Positions 1-8,334 are shown, numbered from the stretch's first letter. The stretch: DNA of 52,603 nucleotides from Maledivibacter halophilus (GCF_900167445.1 NZ_FUZT01000024.1:1-52603); one strand, 5' to 3'. Program-made: numbers and translations. Notes: a model not told the origin generated them from the sequence alone.

Positions 1-75
1 TACTCTCTTTGCTCCTCCGCCTTCCATTATCTTTTGGCGGCGTTTTTTCAAATCTTCTAATTTGTTTACAGCCAT
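1..75 (-). CDS. mmdA: Carboxyltransferase alpha subunit (methylmalonyl-CoA decarboxylase/propionyl-CoA carboxylase type), N-terminus only
   Basis: Only the first 25 codons are in the window; the gene runs off the left edge. The peptide begins MAVNKLEDLKKRRQ and continues to a GGGAKR run, which matches the usual start of biotin-dependent acyl-CoA carboxyltransferase subunits (MmdA/PccB type). ATG is at 75, and an AGGAGG-like site (86-91, read on the minus strand) sits 10 bases upstream. It follows the epimerase gene by 133 bases on the same strand. In this context it would decarboxylate (S)-methylmalonyl-CoA to propionyl-CoA, possibly coupled to sodium export. The fragment cannot distinguish a sodium-pumping decarboxylase from an ATP-dependent carboxylase; the missing downstream genes (delta, gamma and beta subunits) would decide. 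Confidence 0.8.
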   Translation of the reverse strand, partial: MAVNKLEDLKKRRQKIMEGGGAKRV

Positions 76-208
76 TTCTTTTCTTACCTCCTATTGCTAT
101 AGTATGTTTCTTTACATAAAGTACTTTTTCAAAAATTTATATAATATTTTATATATAATTAATAAGTTTGTTTATAATCATAAATTATTTTAATATAGTA
201 TTATATAA

Positions 209-613
209 TTATTTTCTTTCACTAAGCTCAACCAGTACACCATGAGAGCTTTTAGGATGCATAAAAGCTATCTGAGCTCCGCCAGCACCATATCTTGGTT
301 TTTCATCAATCATTCTAAATCCTTTTTCTTTCATATGTTTAATAGCTTCTTCAATATTTTCAACTTTGAATGCTATATGCTGTATTCCTTCTCCTTTTTT
401 TTCAATAAATTTAGCAATAGGTCCATCAGGTGAAGTAGACTCAAGAAGCTCCACTTCTGTATCTCCTACTGGTAAAAACGCCACTTTAACTTTTTGCTCT
501 TCTACTGTTTCAGTTCCCTCAACTTCTAATCCTAGGGCATCAGTGTAAAACTTTAATGTTTCATCTAAATTTTTAACAGCTATACCTATATGATCTACCT
601 TTAAAACCTTCAT
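209..613 (-). CDS. mce: Methylmalonyl-CoA epimerase
   Basis: The 134-residue protein interconverts (R)- and (S)-methylmalonyl-CoA, the step between mutase and decarboxylase. It is one vicinal-oxygen-chelate domain with the usual paired beta-alpha-beta-beta-beta modules. The opening VDHIGIAV supplies a probable metal-ligand His8; QHIAFKV supplies His79; LVELSE near the end supplies Glu129; and an acidic residue in TEVELLE (about 53-55) lies where the family has its second ligand. The length is normal for the family. ATG at 613 follows a strong AGGAGGA site at 621-628. It lies between meaB and the carboxyltransferase gene, so the assignment to methylmalonyl-CoA rather than glyoxalase chemistry is well supported by both sequence and neighbours. 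Confidence 0.95.
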   Translation of the reverse strand: MKVLKVDHIGIAVKNLDETLKFYTDALGLEVEGTETVEEQKVKVAFLPVGDTEVELLESTSPDGPIAKFIEKKGEGIQHIAFKVENIEEAIKHMKEKGFRMIDEKPRYGAGGAQIAFMHPKSSHGVLVELSERK

Positions 614-744
614 TTTGAAATCCTCCTTATAATTATAATATTGATATTTATATATTATCCTTCATCGGTCAACTGCTTCTGTCAACTGCCTCAGGAAAAA
701 CTTTAAAAGGGTAATATCTTTGTATAAATATTAGCCTTCAAGTT

Positions 745-1674
745 CTATTTAAGTCTTTCAAAAATTTGTTCACATGCTGTATAAGGATCTATTTTTCTAG
801 TTGCAACTTTTTTTGCCAATTCATCAATTTTTTCTTCTCTATTGGATTTGTCTAATAATACATTCATAAGTTTTTGCTGAACTAAATCAATTATTTCATT
901 CTTACAGTTTTCAGTTCTTCTTGCTTCTTTCTCTCCTGTCTCTTCTAAATAGTTCTTATGTTTTTTTATTTGTTCAACAAGCTCACTAATTCCTTTATTC
1001 TCTGTGGCCACAACTAATTCAACAGGCGGCCGCCAATCTGATTTATTAAAATCTAACATCATTTCTATTTCTCTGGCAGTTCTTTTTGCTCCATCTCTAT
1101 CGGCTTTATTTACTGCAAAAACATCTCCTATTTCCATAATTCCAGCTTTAATAGCTTGTATATCATCACCAAGTCCTGGAACCATTACCATAATAGTAGT
1201 ATCACATGTCTTAACTATATCCACTTCTGACTGACCTACTCCAACAGTTTCAATGAATATATAATCACATCCATAAATATCTAGTATTTTAATAGCTGCC
1301 TGAGTAGATTCTGATAGACCACCAAGATGGCCTCTAGTCCCCATACTTCTAATAAAAACTCCGCGATCCAAGCTAAGGTCAGTCATCCTTACTCTATCGC
1401 CTAGTATCGATCCTCCTGTAAAAGGACTTGTAGGATCAACAGCTATAATTCCTATCTTTTTATCTTCTTTTCTAAGAAACTTAACAAGTTTATCTGTTAA
1501 TGTACTTTTCCCTGCACCTGGTGGACCCGTTATTCCTATAATATAGGCTTTTCCAGATTTATTATAAATTTTCTTTAAAATTTCAAAGGCTTCTTCATCT
1601 TTATTTTCAACTAAAGTTATAAGCCTGGCTGCAGCCCTTTTATCTCCTCTTAGCAATCTTTCAGCAAGTTCCAT
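745..1674 (-). CDS. meaB: MeaB/ArgK-type GTPase, methylmalonyl-CoA mutase chaperone
   Basis: This 309-residue P-loop G protein protects and reactivates the B12-dependent methylmalonyl-CoA mutase by gating cofactor loading and exchange. The Walker A motif GPPGAGKST lies at residues 50-58. It is followed by the switch region around AVDPTSPFTGG, a D-x-x-x/ETVGVGQ segment, and the guanine-specificity motif NKAD. The C-terminal helical tail fits the dimerisation arm of the family. ATG at 1674 follows an AGGTGGTG site. The older label 'LAO/AO transport system kinase (ArgK)' refers to the same family, but the position between mutase and epimerase makes the mutase-chaperone role clear. A 306-base spacer with hairpin repeats separates it from the mutase small subunit. 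Confidence 0.95.
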   Translation of the reverse strand: MELAERLLRGDKRAAARLITLVENKDEEAFEILKKIYNKSGKAYIIGITGPPGAGKSTLTDKLVKFLRKEDKKIGIIAVDPTSPFTGGSILGDRVRMTDLSLDRGVFIRSMGTRGHLGGLSESTQAAIKILDIYGCDYIFIETVGVGQSEVDIVKTCDTTIMVMVPGLGDDIQAIKAGIMEIGDVFAVNKADRDGAKRTAREIEMMLDFNKSDWRPPVELVVATENKGISELVEQIKKHKNYLEETGEKEARRTENCKNEIIDLVQQKLMNVLLDKSNREEKIDELAKKVATRKIDPYTACEQIFERLK

Positions 1675-1721
1675 TTATACAACACCACCTATTCAAAACA
1701 AAGATGCCTGGAGCACTTTGT

Positions 1722-1807
1722 TAGTTCTAAGTTCCAAATTCTAAGTTCCAAGTTTTAAAACTATTTTTTTGTTTATCTTGGAACTTGGAACTTGTAACTT
1801 GGAACTT
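1722..1807. repeat. Palindromic repeat built from GTTCCAA-like units (family R3)
   Basis: This lies in the 306-base gap between meaB and the mutase small subunit. The left arm has repeats of AGTTCTAAGTTCCAA and the right arm has the complement (CTTGGAACTTGGAACTTG), so the whole can fold into a long hairpin around a T-rich loop. A short related piece (AGTTCTAAGTTCAAAGTTT) occurs near 33869, upstream of mfd. The rest of the gap holds a second inverted repeat at 1905-1970 and no gene that I can support. Confidence 0.6.
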
Positions 1808-1904
1808 TAATAGAGCTAGTAATAATATCAATGCCTTATGATTCAAAAATTTACTAAATACAAAAACACAATATCTTTTTTACATTCATTTATTACTATC
1901 TGTA

Positions 1905-1970
1905 GCAAGTGCTAAGTGCTTAAAGATTTTTTATCTATTTAAAATCCATACAACACTGAGCACTTGGCAG
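1905..1970. repeat. Imperfect inverted repeat between meaB and the mutase small subunit
   Basis: The left arm contains TGCTAAGTGCT and the right arm contains AGCACTTGGCA, its complement with one mismatch, separated by about 37 AT-rich bases. It has no T-run placed like a terminator on the minus strand, and it lies between two genes of one operon. Its role is unknown; it could be an mRNA processing or stability hairpin. Confidence 0.45.
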
Positions 1971-1980
1971 ATAAAATAAT

Positions 1981-2379
1981 TTATTTTCTCTTAATATTTT
2001 CCTTAATATAATCTATTGTAACCTGTGTTGGAGTACCAGGAGTAAATATTTCTGCTATTCCTCTTTCTTTTAACTCAGGAATGTCATCAACAGGAATAAC
2101 TCCTCCTCCGATAACTAGTACATCATCTACGTCCTCATTTTTCAATAAATCCGCAACTTTAGGAAGCAAAGTGCTATGTGCTCCGGATAATATACTCATA
2201 GCAACCACATCAACATCCTCCTGAATAGCAGCACTCACTATTTGCTCTGGAGTTTGTCTAAGTCCAGTATAAATTACTTCCATTCCCGCATCCCTTAACG
2301 CTCTAGCTATAACTTTAGCTCCTCTATCATGACCGTCCAAGCCTGGCTTGGCAACTAAAACTCTAATAGGCCTATTCAT
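1981..2379 (-). CDS. Methylmalonyl-CoA mutase small (cobalamin-binding) subunit
   Basis: The 132-residue protein is the B12-binding Rossmann-like domain that pairs with the separate catalytic subunit encoded just upstream. The diagnostic D-x-H-x-x-G motif is seen as DGHDRG (Asp15, His17, Gly20), where the His replaces the lower axial ligand of cobalamin. It is followed by SILSGAH (the SxL motif) and VIGGG (the GG motif). In many organisms this domain is fused to the C-terminus of the mutase; the split form is typical of archaea and several Firmicutes. ATG at 2379 has a GGAGGAAAA site upstream. It sits 42 bases after the large subunit gene, so the two are almost certainly co-transcribed. Confidence 0.95.
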   Translation of the reverse strand: MNRPIRVLVAKPGLDGHDRGAKVIARALRDAGMEVIYTGLRQTPEQIVSAAIQEDVDVVAMSILSGAHSTLLPKVADLLKNEDVDDVLVIGGGVIPVDDIPELKERGIAEIFTPGTPTQVTIDYIKENIKRK

Positions 2380-2421
2380 TTAATTTTCCTCCTTTTTCCA
2401 TTCTTCGTTTTTCTCTACTAT

Positions 2422-4098
2422 CTATAAATTTACAGATTGTTGATATTCTCCAAATACTTCTCTCATTACTCCACAAACTTCTCCTAAAGTAGCATAAGCT
2501 CTAACAGCATCTAATATGAATGGCATTAAATTGTCATTACCTTTACATGCCTCTTTCAATGCTTGCAATTTCTCTTTAACTGCTTCATTATCTCTTTCTG
2601 CTCTTAGCTTAGCAAGCTTCTCTTTTTGACTCTCTCCAACTGAAGGATCAACTCTAAGTAACCCTTTAGGCGGCTGCTCTTTGATTTGGAATTTATTCAT
2701 ACCAACAACAATTCTATCATTTGATTCAACTTCTTTTTGATATTGATAAGCTGCATCCATGATTTCTTGCTGGATATACCCAATATCAATAGCCTTTGGA
2801 GCGCCACCAAGATCATCAATCTTCCTAATATATTCCATAGCTCTTTCTTCGATTTCCTTAGTTTTTGCTTCGATATAATATGAACCAGCAAGTGGGTCTA
2901 CAGTATTTGTAACACCACTTTCATATGCAACTATCTGTTGAGTCCTAAGAGCTGTTCTTACAGAATCCTCAGTAGGTAAAGCTAATGCTTCATCTTTAGA
3001 GTTAGTGTGTAATGATTGAGTTCCACCGAGTACTGCAGCTAATGTCTGAATAGCAACACGAACTATATTGTTTTCTGGCTGCTGAGCAGTCAATGTGGAG
3101 CCTCCTGTTTGGGTATGGAACTTAAGTCTCATAGATTTTGCATCTTTAGCCCCAAATCTTTCCTTCATAATCTTAGCCCACAACCTTCTTGCAGCTCTAA
3201 ATTTAGCAATCTCTTCTAGTAAATCATTGTGTGAATTGAAGAAAAATGAAAGTCTAGGTGCAAATGAATCTACATCTAAGCCTGCCTTTATGGCAGCATC
3301 AACATATGCAATACCATCTGCAAGGGTAAATCCTACCTCTTGTGCTGCTGTAGATCCAGCTTCTCTAATGTGGTATCCTGAAATACTTATTGTATTCCAT
3401 TTTGGAACATTTTTTGAACAATATTCAAAAATATTAGTTATGAGTCTCATAGATGGTTCTGTTGGGAATATATATGTTCCACGGGCTATATACTCTTTCA
3501 ATATATCATTTTGTATAGTCCCTCTTAATTTCTCTGCAGGTACACCTTGCTTTTCTCCAACTGCTATGTACATAGCTAACAATACTGAAGCAGGTGCATT
3601 TATAGTCATTGAAGTACTTACTTTGTCAAGTGGTATTCCATCAAATAATATTTCCATATCTGCTAATGAATCAATAGCAACACCAACTTTACCAACTTCT
3701 CCTTCTGAAAGGGCATGATCTGAGTCATAGCCAATTTGAGTAGGCAAGTCAAATGCAACAGATAATCCAGCTGATCCTTGTTCTATAAGGTATTTATATC
3801 TCTTGTTTGATTCCTCAGCAGTGGCAAATCCAGCATACATTCTCATGGTCCAAAGTCTTCCTCTGTACATCGTAGGCTGAGCACCACGAGTATATGGATA
3901 TTTTCCTGGGAAACCTAATTCCTCACTATAATCAAAATCTTCAATATCTGCTGGTGTATATAATCTATTTACTTCATCACCAGATCCAGTATAAAATTTT
4001 TCTTGTCTTTCAGGTCTTTTTTCTAATGATTTTTGAGTTTTTGTTTCAAAAGCGTGGCTGTCTTCTTTAATTTTAGCTAATTTTTCCTTATCAAACAT
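2422..4098 (-). CDS. Methylmalonyl-CoA mutase large (catalytic) subunit
   Basis: This 558-residue TIM-barrel subunit catalyses the adenosylcobalamin radical rearrangement of succinyl-CoA to (R)-methylmalonyl-CoA. The signature YPYTRGAQPTMY leads into the substrate pocket. Residues that separate methylmalonyl-CoA mutase from isobutyryl-CoA mutase are of the methylmalonyl type: Tyr in RMYAGF (near 89) and Arg in IARGTY (near 207). The catalytic His in SGYHIREAG is near 244. It has no B12 domain of its own; that is the next gene. I chose ATG at 4098 because AGGAGG (4106-4111) is 7 bases away; the GTG one codon upstream at 4101 is too close to it. A 115-bp palindromic repeat precedes it, separating it from the CoA-transferase gene. 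Confidence 0.96.
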   Translation of the reverse strand: MFDKEKLAKIKEDSHAFETKTQKSLEKRPERQEKFYTGSGDEVNRLYTPADIEDFDYSEELGFPGKYPYTRGAQPTMYRGRLWTMRMYAGFATAEESNKRYKYLIEQGSAGLSVAFDLPTQIGYDSDHALSEGEVGKVGVAIDSLADMEILFDGIPLDKVSTSMTINAPASVLLAMYIAVGEKQGVPAEKLRGTIQNDILKEYIARGTYIFPTEPSMRLITNIFEYCSKNVPKWNTISISGYHIREAGSTAAQEVGFTLADGIAYVDAAIKAGLDVDSFAPRLSFFFNSHNDLLEEIAKFRAARRLWAKIMKERFGAKDAKSMRLKFHTQTGGSTLTAQQPENNIVRVAIQTLAAVLGGTQSLHTNSKDEALALPTEDSVRTALRTQQIVAYESGVTNTVDPLAGSYYIEAKTKEIEERAMEYIRKIDDLGGAPKAIDIGYIQQEIMDAAYQYQKEVESNDRIVVGMNKFQIKEQPPKGLLRVDPSVGESQKEKLAKLRAERDNEAVKEKLQALKEACKGNDNLMPFILDAVRAYATLGEVCGVMREVFGEYQQSVNL

Positions 4099-4138
4099 CA
4101 CTTTTCCTCCTTTTTTGATGTCTTTATATTGCTATTTA

Positions 4139-4253
4139 GCTACACTACATATCACTCTATATAGAATAACATAAAAAGAGCAATTAGTAATTAATTTCAG
4201 AGTATTTATACATGTATAAAGCTTTCAGTTTGTATACAATTTGTAGTGTAGCC
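4139..4253. repeat. 115-bp element with 11-bp terminal inverted repeats
   Basis: The ends are GCTACACTACA (left) and its exact complement TGTAGTGTAGC (right), enclosing about 93 AT-rich bases with an internal TTTATACATGTATAAA palindrome. It fills the spacer between the CoA-transferase and mutase genes. The terminal repeats and size suggest a miniature inverted-repeat element, but I find no second copy in the window, so it could also be a regulatory RNA structure. Confidence 0.45.
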
Positions 4254-4271
4254 AAGTATAGGCAACATCAA

Positions 4272-5771
4272 CTATTTTATTTTCATTGTTCCCTTTTCCA
4301 TGAACCTTGCATGCATAGATAAAGCTTCATCCATTATATGAGGTTCATGCTTAAATTTACCCTTCATTGCTCTTTGGAAATAATCTTTTAATATAGGTCT
4401 ATAATCAGGATGAGCACAGTTATCTATAATCTTTTTAGCTCTCTCAGTTGGAGAGGTATTTCTAAGATCTGCTAATCCTTGTTCAGTAACTACAACTTCC
4501 ACATCATGCTCAGTGTGATCCACATGGGAAACAAAGGGAACTATTGAAGATATATCTCCGCCTTTAGCTGTTGATACAGTTGTAAACATTGAAAGGTAAG
4601 CATTTCTAGTAAAGTCTCCTGAACCTCCAATACCATTCATTATTCTTGATCCCATAATATTTGTAGAATTAACATGCCCATAAATATCAAATTCTATAGC
4701 AGTATTCATAGCTATAACCCCAAGTCTCCTAGCAACCTCTGGATTATTACTTATCTCCATAGGTCTTAATATACAATGCTTAGCATAATGATCTATATTA
4801 GCATACAGCCTCTTTAAACCTTCTTCAGAAGGTGTTAAGGATGTTCCTGAAGCCACGATTACTTTTCCTGCATCTATTAAATCAAACATAGAATCTTGAA
4901 TAACTTCTGTATAGCAAGTCAAGTTTTCAAATTTAGAATCTAAAAGACCTCCTAATACAGCATTAGCCACTGATCCAACTCCAGATTGCAGCGGCAATAG
5001 ATTTTTAGGCAATCTCCCCATTTTTACTTCATGCTCTAAAAATTCAATTATATGTCCAGAAATCTTTTTAGAGTCTTCATCTATTGGGCCTAGTGGCCTA
5101 ACTTTATCTTTAATATCACATTCAACTATTGCAACTATTTTTTCTGGATCACAAGGCATATATGGAGTTCCTATTCTATCTCCAGTATTTAAAATAGGAA
5201 TAGGCTTCCTATTAGGAGGATTTTCAGTTATATAAATATCATGCATCCCTTCTAATCCCATAGGTTGACTTGTATTTATTTCAACAATAACTACATCTGC
5301 ATTTTCTATAGCTTGAGGAGAAATCCCTACAGATGTAGTCGGTATAATTCCACCTTCCTCAGTAATTGCCAAGGCTTCTACAAGAGCAACATCTATTTTC
5401 CCAAGAAAACCATAATTCATAAATTGAACTGCATGACTAAGGTGCATATCCTGATACATAATCTTTCCTTCATTTATAGCGTTTCTAGATGCTTTATTTG
5501 TTTGATATGGATATCTTCTTGTCATTACACCTGCTCTTGATAGTGCGCCATCTAATTCATCTCCAACAGATGCTCCTGTAATAACAGTGATATTCAGCTT
5601 TTCACCACCTTCAGCTCTTTTGGCTAAAGCCAATGGCACTGCTTTAGGATATCCCGATGGAGTAAATCCACTGGTTGCAATTGTCATTCCATCTTTTATA
5701 AACATGGAAGCCTCATCTGCTGTTTTTATCTTACTTTTAAGGTCCTCTCTTCTTATTCTATCCATTATCAT
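4272..5771 (-). CDS. Acetyl-CoA hydrolase/transferase family CoA-transferase (propionyl-CoA:succinate or succinyl-CoA:acetate type)
   Basis: This 499-residue enzyme belongs to the Cat1/ScpC/AarC family of class I CoA-transferases. In this operon it most likely moves CoA from propionyl-CoA (or acetyl-CoA) to succinate, feeding the mutase and releasing the acid product. Visible features are the N-terminal TIATSGF segment, CYTEVIQDSM with the probable catalytic Glu, and the glycine-rich GIGGSGDFTRNA loop. The EQGLADLR motif near the C-terminus is typical of the family. I start it at ATG 5771 because GGAGG (5779-5783) is 7 bases upstream; an in-frame extension to 5840 has no comparable site and is AT-rich leader. 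Exact donor and acceptor preference cannot be read from sequence. Confidence 0.9.
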   Translation of the reverse strand: MIMDRIRREDLKSKIKTADEASMFIKDGMTIATSGFTPSGYPKAVPLALAKRAEGGEKLNITVITGASVGDELDGALSRAGVMTRRYPYQTNKASRNAINEGKIMYQDMHLSHAVQFMNYGFLGKIDVALVEALAITEEGGIIPTTSVGISPQAIENADVVIVEINTSQPMGLEGMHDIYITENPPNRKPIPILNTGDRIGTPYMPCDPEKIVAIVECDIKDKVRPLGPIDEDSKKISGHIIEFLEHEVKMGRLPKNLLPLQSGVGSVANAVLGGLLDSKFENLTCYTEVIQDSMFDLIDAGKVIVASGTSLTPSEEGLKRLYANIDHYAKHCILRPMEISNNPEVARRLGVIAMNTAIEFDIYGHVNSTNIMGSRIMNGIGGSGDFTRNAYLSMFTTVSTAKGGDISSIVPFVSHVDHTEHDVEVVVTEQGLADLRNTSPTERAKKIIDNCAHPDYRPILKDYFQRAMKGKFKHEPHIMDEALSMHARFMEKGTMKIK

Positions 5772-5906
5772 ATTTTTTCCTCCCTCATATTTACAAAATA
5801 TCAATAGTAAAATAAGATTTCTAGTTTTTATACTTTTCATTAGAAAATATGAATTATATATAACATATAAAAGTATTTTTACCTAAAAATATATATATTA
5901 TTTAAT

Positions 5907-5966
5907 AAAAAAAAAGTTAGATAGACTGGAAAAATGCATTACTTTAACCACCAGTCATCTAACTTT
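5907..5966 (-). terminator. Rho-independent terminator upstream of the CoA-transferase gene
   Basis: On the minus strand a stem of about 16 bp (AAAGTTAGATGACTGG with its complement, one bulged base) is followed by a run of nine T. It would end transcription from the right, about 135 bases before the CoA-transferase start, so that operon should have its own promoter between 5772 and 5906. It overlaps the end of the small reading frame at 5939-6052. Confidence 0.75.
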
Positions 5967-6052
5967 GTTTTATTTACTGATGAAACAAAAGGGTATTTTG
6001 CTTCCATAAATAATAAAGCTAAATGTAGATTATGAGTAGAAATAAACATCAT
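5939..6052 (-). other. Possible small gene or gene remnant (37 codons)
   Basis: In the 457-base gap 5772-6228 a short frame reads MMFISTHNLH at its start and ends KTKLDDWWLK before TAA. The composition is more protein-like than random AT-rich DNA (paired Trp, mixed charge), and its last codons are part of the terminator stem, as at the 3' end of a real gene. The ribosome binding site is poor and an in-frame TAA lies two codons upstream. It may be the tail of a decayed gene or a real small protein; I do not recognise it. Apart from this, the terminator and a weak inverted repeat near 6111-6158, I see nothing in the gap. Confidence 0.3.
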
Positions 6053-6228
6053 TTCAATTTAAATACTATTTACAATAATCAGCTTGCATTTCAAAATTTA
6101 AAGCATTGTAATTATAGATGTAATAAAATCCATAATTGAATTTTAACATCCATAATATGTGCCTACCGATTATTTATAAATATACTAAAACTTGAAAGTT
6201 GAATATTTATATCGTATCATAGAAATTT

Positions 6229-6627
6229 TTAGTTATCATTTACTTCGAAACTATTTTCTGTAATTTGCTTAAATTTTTCATTACATGTTTTGAGGGCTGA
6301 TATCAGCGCTTTTTTTGCAGAACCAAAGTACATCTCTTTCAAAGTAGCCTGGATTTCTTGATAATCATTTAGATCTTTTCCCAATACAATTTCTCTAAAA
6401 AATTCTTTAGCTACTCTGGTCACTAGAGAACAATCTGCATCTACAATAATACCTGTTTTTCTATTTACTATTAAACCTACAGCTATTACTTTGTAAAGCT
6501 CTGTAGCAGTTATTCCTTTAGGTAATTTTGCATACCCTGTTATAAAAATTTCATCTGGTTCCACAATATCACCTTGCCTTAAATGCTTCAGATTAAATCT
6601 GCAACAAATGAATTCTTTTTTATTCAT
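6229..6627 (-). CDS. DUF3870 domain protein
   Basis: The 132-residue soluble protein has the family hallmarks FITGYAKLPKGITA, LYKVIAVGLIV and IIVDADCSLVT, and a C-terminal helical part. The biochemical function of DUF3870 is not known to me. The conserved Asp-Ala-Asp-Cys segment and glycine-rich start could form a ligand site, but this is speculation. It follows the AspT/YbjL-like carrier gene by 91 bases on the same strand, so the two may be co-transcribed and act on the same substrate. ATG at 6627 has only a weak upstream GATGAG site, consistent with low expression or translational coupling. No membrane segments are visible. Confidence 0.75.
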   Translation of the reverse strand: MNKKEFICCRFNLKHLRQGDIVEPDEIFITGYAKLPKGITATELYKVIAVGLIVNRKTGIIVDADCSLVTRVAKEFFREIVLGKDLNDYQEIQATLKEMYFGSAKKALISALKTCNEKFKQITENSFEVNDN

Positions 6628-6718
6628 TTATTCTCATCATTAATTTTATCATTTTTTTAACAAATTGTGAAGCATATAAAACATTTTTCTAAAAACTTCT
6701 ATGACAATCTACTTTTCA

Positions 6719-8116
6719 TTACATTGGTAGTCTGTGTAATATAATTGTAAATATAACCATTCCCAACAATGCAAATGGATACGTGGCACCATAGCCCGCT
6801 GCCGGTTCGTCACTACCCACTGCATCTATAGCAGCGCCTAATCCTGGTGTCGAAGTCATGCCTCCACATATAGCTCCTGATAACATAATCCAATTGATTT
6901 TAAATACATATTTTCCGATTAGGAATCCAGTCATCATAGCTACAATCCCTACTACTAAACCTACTAAAGCTAGATATGCCCCTGATCCAGCCAAAGCATC
7001 AAATACTTTAAATCCATATCGCAATCCAACTATAGCTAAAAAGAAGGCCAATGATATTTGTCTTACCACTCCTAATATTTTATTATTCATTCTAAAGTTA
7101 AGTTTTCCAATTTTACCTATATAACCCAAAATAAGCGAGCCAATAAGAACACCACCTGTAGAACCTAGACTAAAATCTCCAAGTGCAGATCCAAGATATA
7201 TTTTGATTTTTCCTAATGAATAACCGAAAAAACATGCTATTACAAATGCTGTCAAATCAAATCCTACTTCTTTAATTTCCTTCATACCTGATGAACTCTT
7301 TGCAGCTTCCATTTCCGCTCTATGGTTTTTCATTTCCTTTTCAACATTAATACCAAAAATTTTAGGGAAGAAGTTAACTGCTATTATTACTACCAATACT
7401 CCAAAAGGATATCCTATTGCATGACCTACACCAATTCCGGCTTCAGCATTTTTTATGAATTGACTTCCCTGTTTTTCAGTTAATTTATAAGTAGCTAAAT
7501 CTACCGTATTAGGGTCTACTCCAATATCTTCTAATATCCTCTTTTTTTCTTCTATGCTTGCATTTTCAAATTCTTCTACTCTATGACTAGAATGCCCCTT
7601 TGCAGTTTCTATTGCTGCTGCAAGTCCCGGAGAGCTAGTTAATGCACCAGTATAAACTCCAGATACCTCATATGGTGTGGATTTAATATCAAGTGCTCCA
7701 CTCAGAAGTGTCATACCATAAGTAGCTCCAGCACCAAGTAATGTAATAACAAAACCCAAGAGTACAAATTTTGTACCATATTTTTTAAGAACTACCCCCA
7801 TATCTTTAGCCGCTAATAAACCAACTGCTGCAACAAATAGTATGAGGAATAAGTCAAAAAAGTCCTTTGGTATAACCGGTGCATCAATTATCTTTGCTGC
7901 TGTTTTTGCTGTGGATTTTGCTACTGATGGGTTTACTGCTAAGTTTTGGGCATATCCAAATGCCCACCACCCAATAATGAGGCCAGTAAAAAGTGTTCCT
8001 GAAACACCAAAGTTAAATTTTCCAAATCTTATTTTCCCAAATAGCATTCCTGTAAATACTGCTAAAAACATAAGTATAAATGGATTTAAAATCCAGGCTA
8101 TTACATCAAATTTCAT
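6719..8116 (-). CDS. AspT/YidE/YbjL-like duplicated membrane carrier
   Basis: This 465-residue polytopic membrane protein has about ten or more hydrophobic segments. It contains two copies of the motif that marks the AspT/YidE transporter duplication: TSSPGLAAAIE in the first half and TSTPGLGAAID in the second. Each follows a glycine-rich helix and precedes a hydrophilic stretch. Unlike AspT (aspartate:alanine exchanger), no RCK/TrkA_C domain is obvious in the central loop (about residues 175-290), which instead carries a charged helical linker. The substrate is probably a small organic acid or amino acid, but this is inference. I start at ATG 8116, since the AGGGGG site at 8125-8130 is 8 bases away; ATG at 8122 is only 2 bases from it. 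It is probably co-transcribed with the DUF3870 gene. Confidence 0.7.
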   Translation of the reverse strand: MKFDVIAWILNPFILMFLAVFTGMLFGKIRFGKFNFGVSGTLFTGLIIGWWAFGYAQNLAVNPSVAKSTAKTAAKIIDAPVIPKDFFDLFLILFVAAVGLLAAKDMGVVLKKYGTKFVLLGFVITLLGAGATYGMTLLSGALDIKSTPYEVSGVYTGALTSSPGLAAAIETAKGHSSHRVEEFENASIEEKKRILEDIGVDPNTVDLATYKLTEKQGSQFIKNAEAGIGVGHAIGYPFGVLVVIIAVNFFPKIFGINVEKEMKNHRAEMEAAKSSSGMKEIKEVGFDLTAFVIACFFGYSLGKIKIYLGSALGDFSLGSTGGVLIGSLILGYIGKIGKLNFRMNNKILGVVRQISLAFFLAIVGLRYGFKVFDALAGSGAYLALVGLVVGIVAMMTGFLIGKYVFKINWIMLSGAICGGMTSTPGLGAAIDAVGSDEPAAGYGATYPFALLGMVIFTIILHRLPM

Positions 8117-8334
8117 TATCATTTCCCCCTCTTCTTGGATTTGAATAAATTATTATACAACTTTTTCTTTTATCACCCCTTTCAAATTCTTTATGTATAA
8201 ACCTATTATTGGTATAACAAGATGAATTTAAAATTTTTTATTATAACTTTATACCTTAGTTTTTCAAATTAACTATATTAATATACCTATATCTTTTCAA
8301 TATTTTCGTATAATTTTCAAAATACAAATTTGCT

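Noticed and set aside
3095..3718. 207-codon plus-strand frame opposite the mutase gene
   Set aside because: It is fully antisense to the strongly conserved mutase large subunit, has no ribosome binding site, and its composition is that of a reverse-complement shadow.
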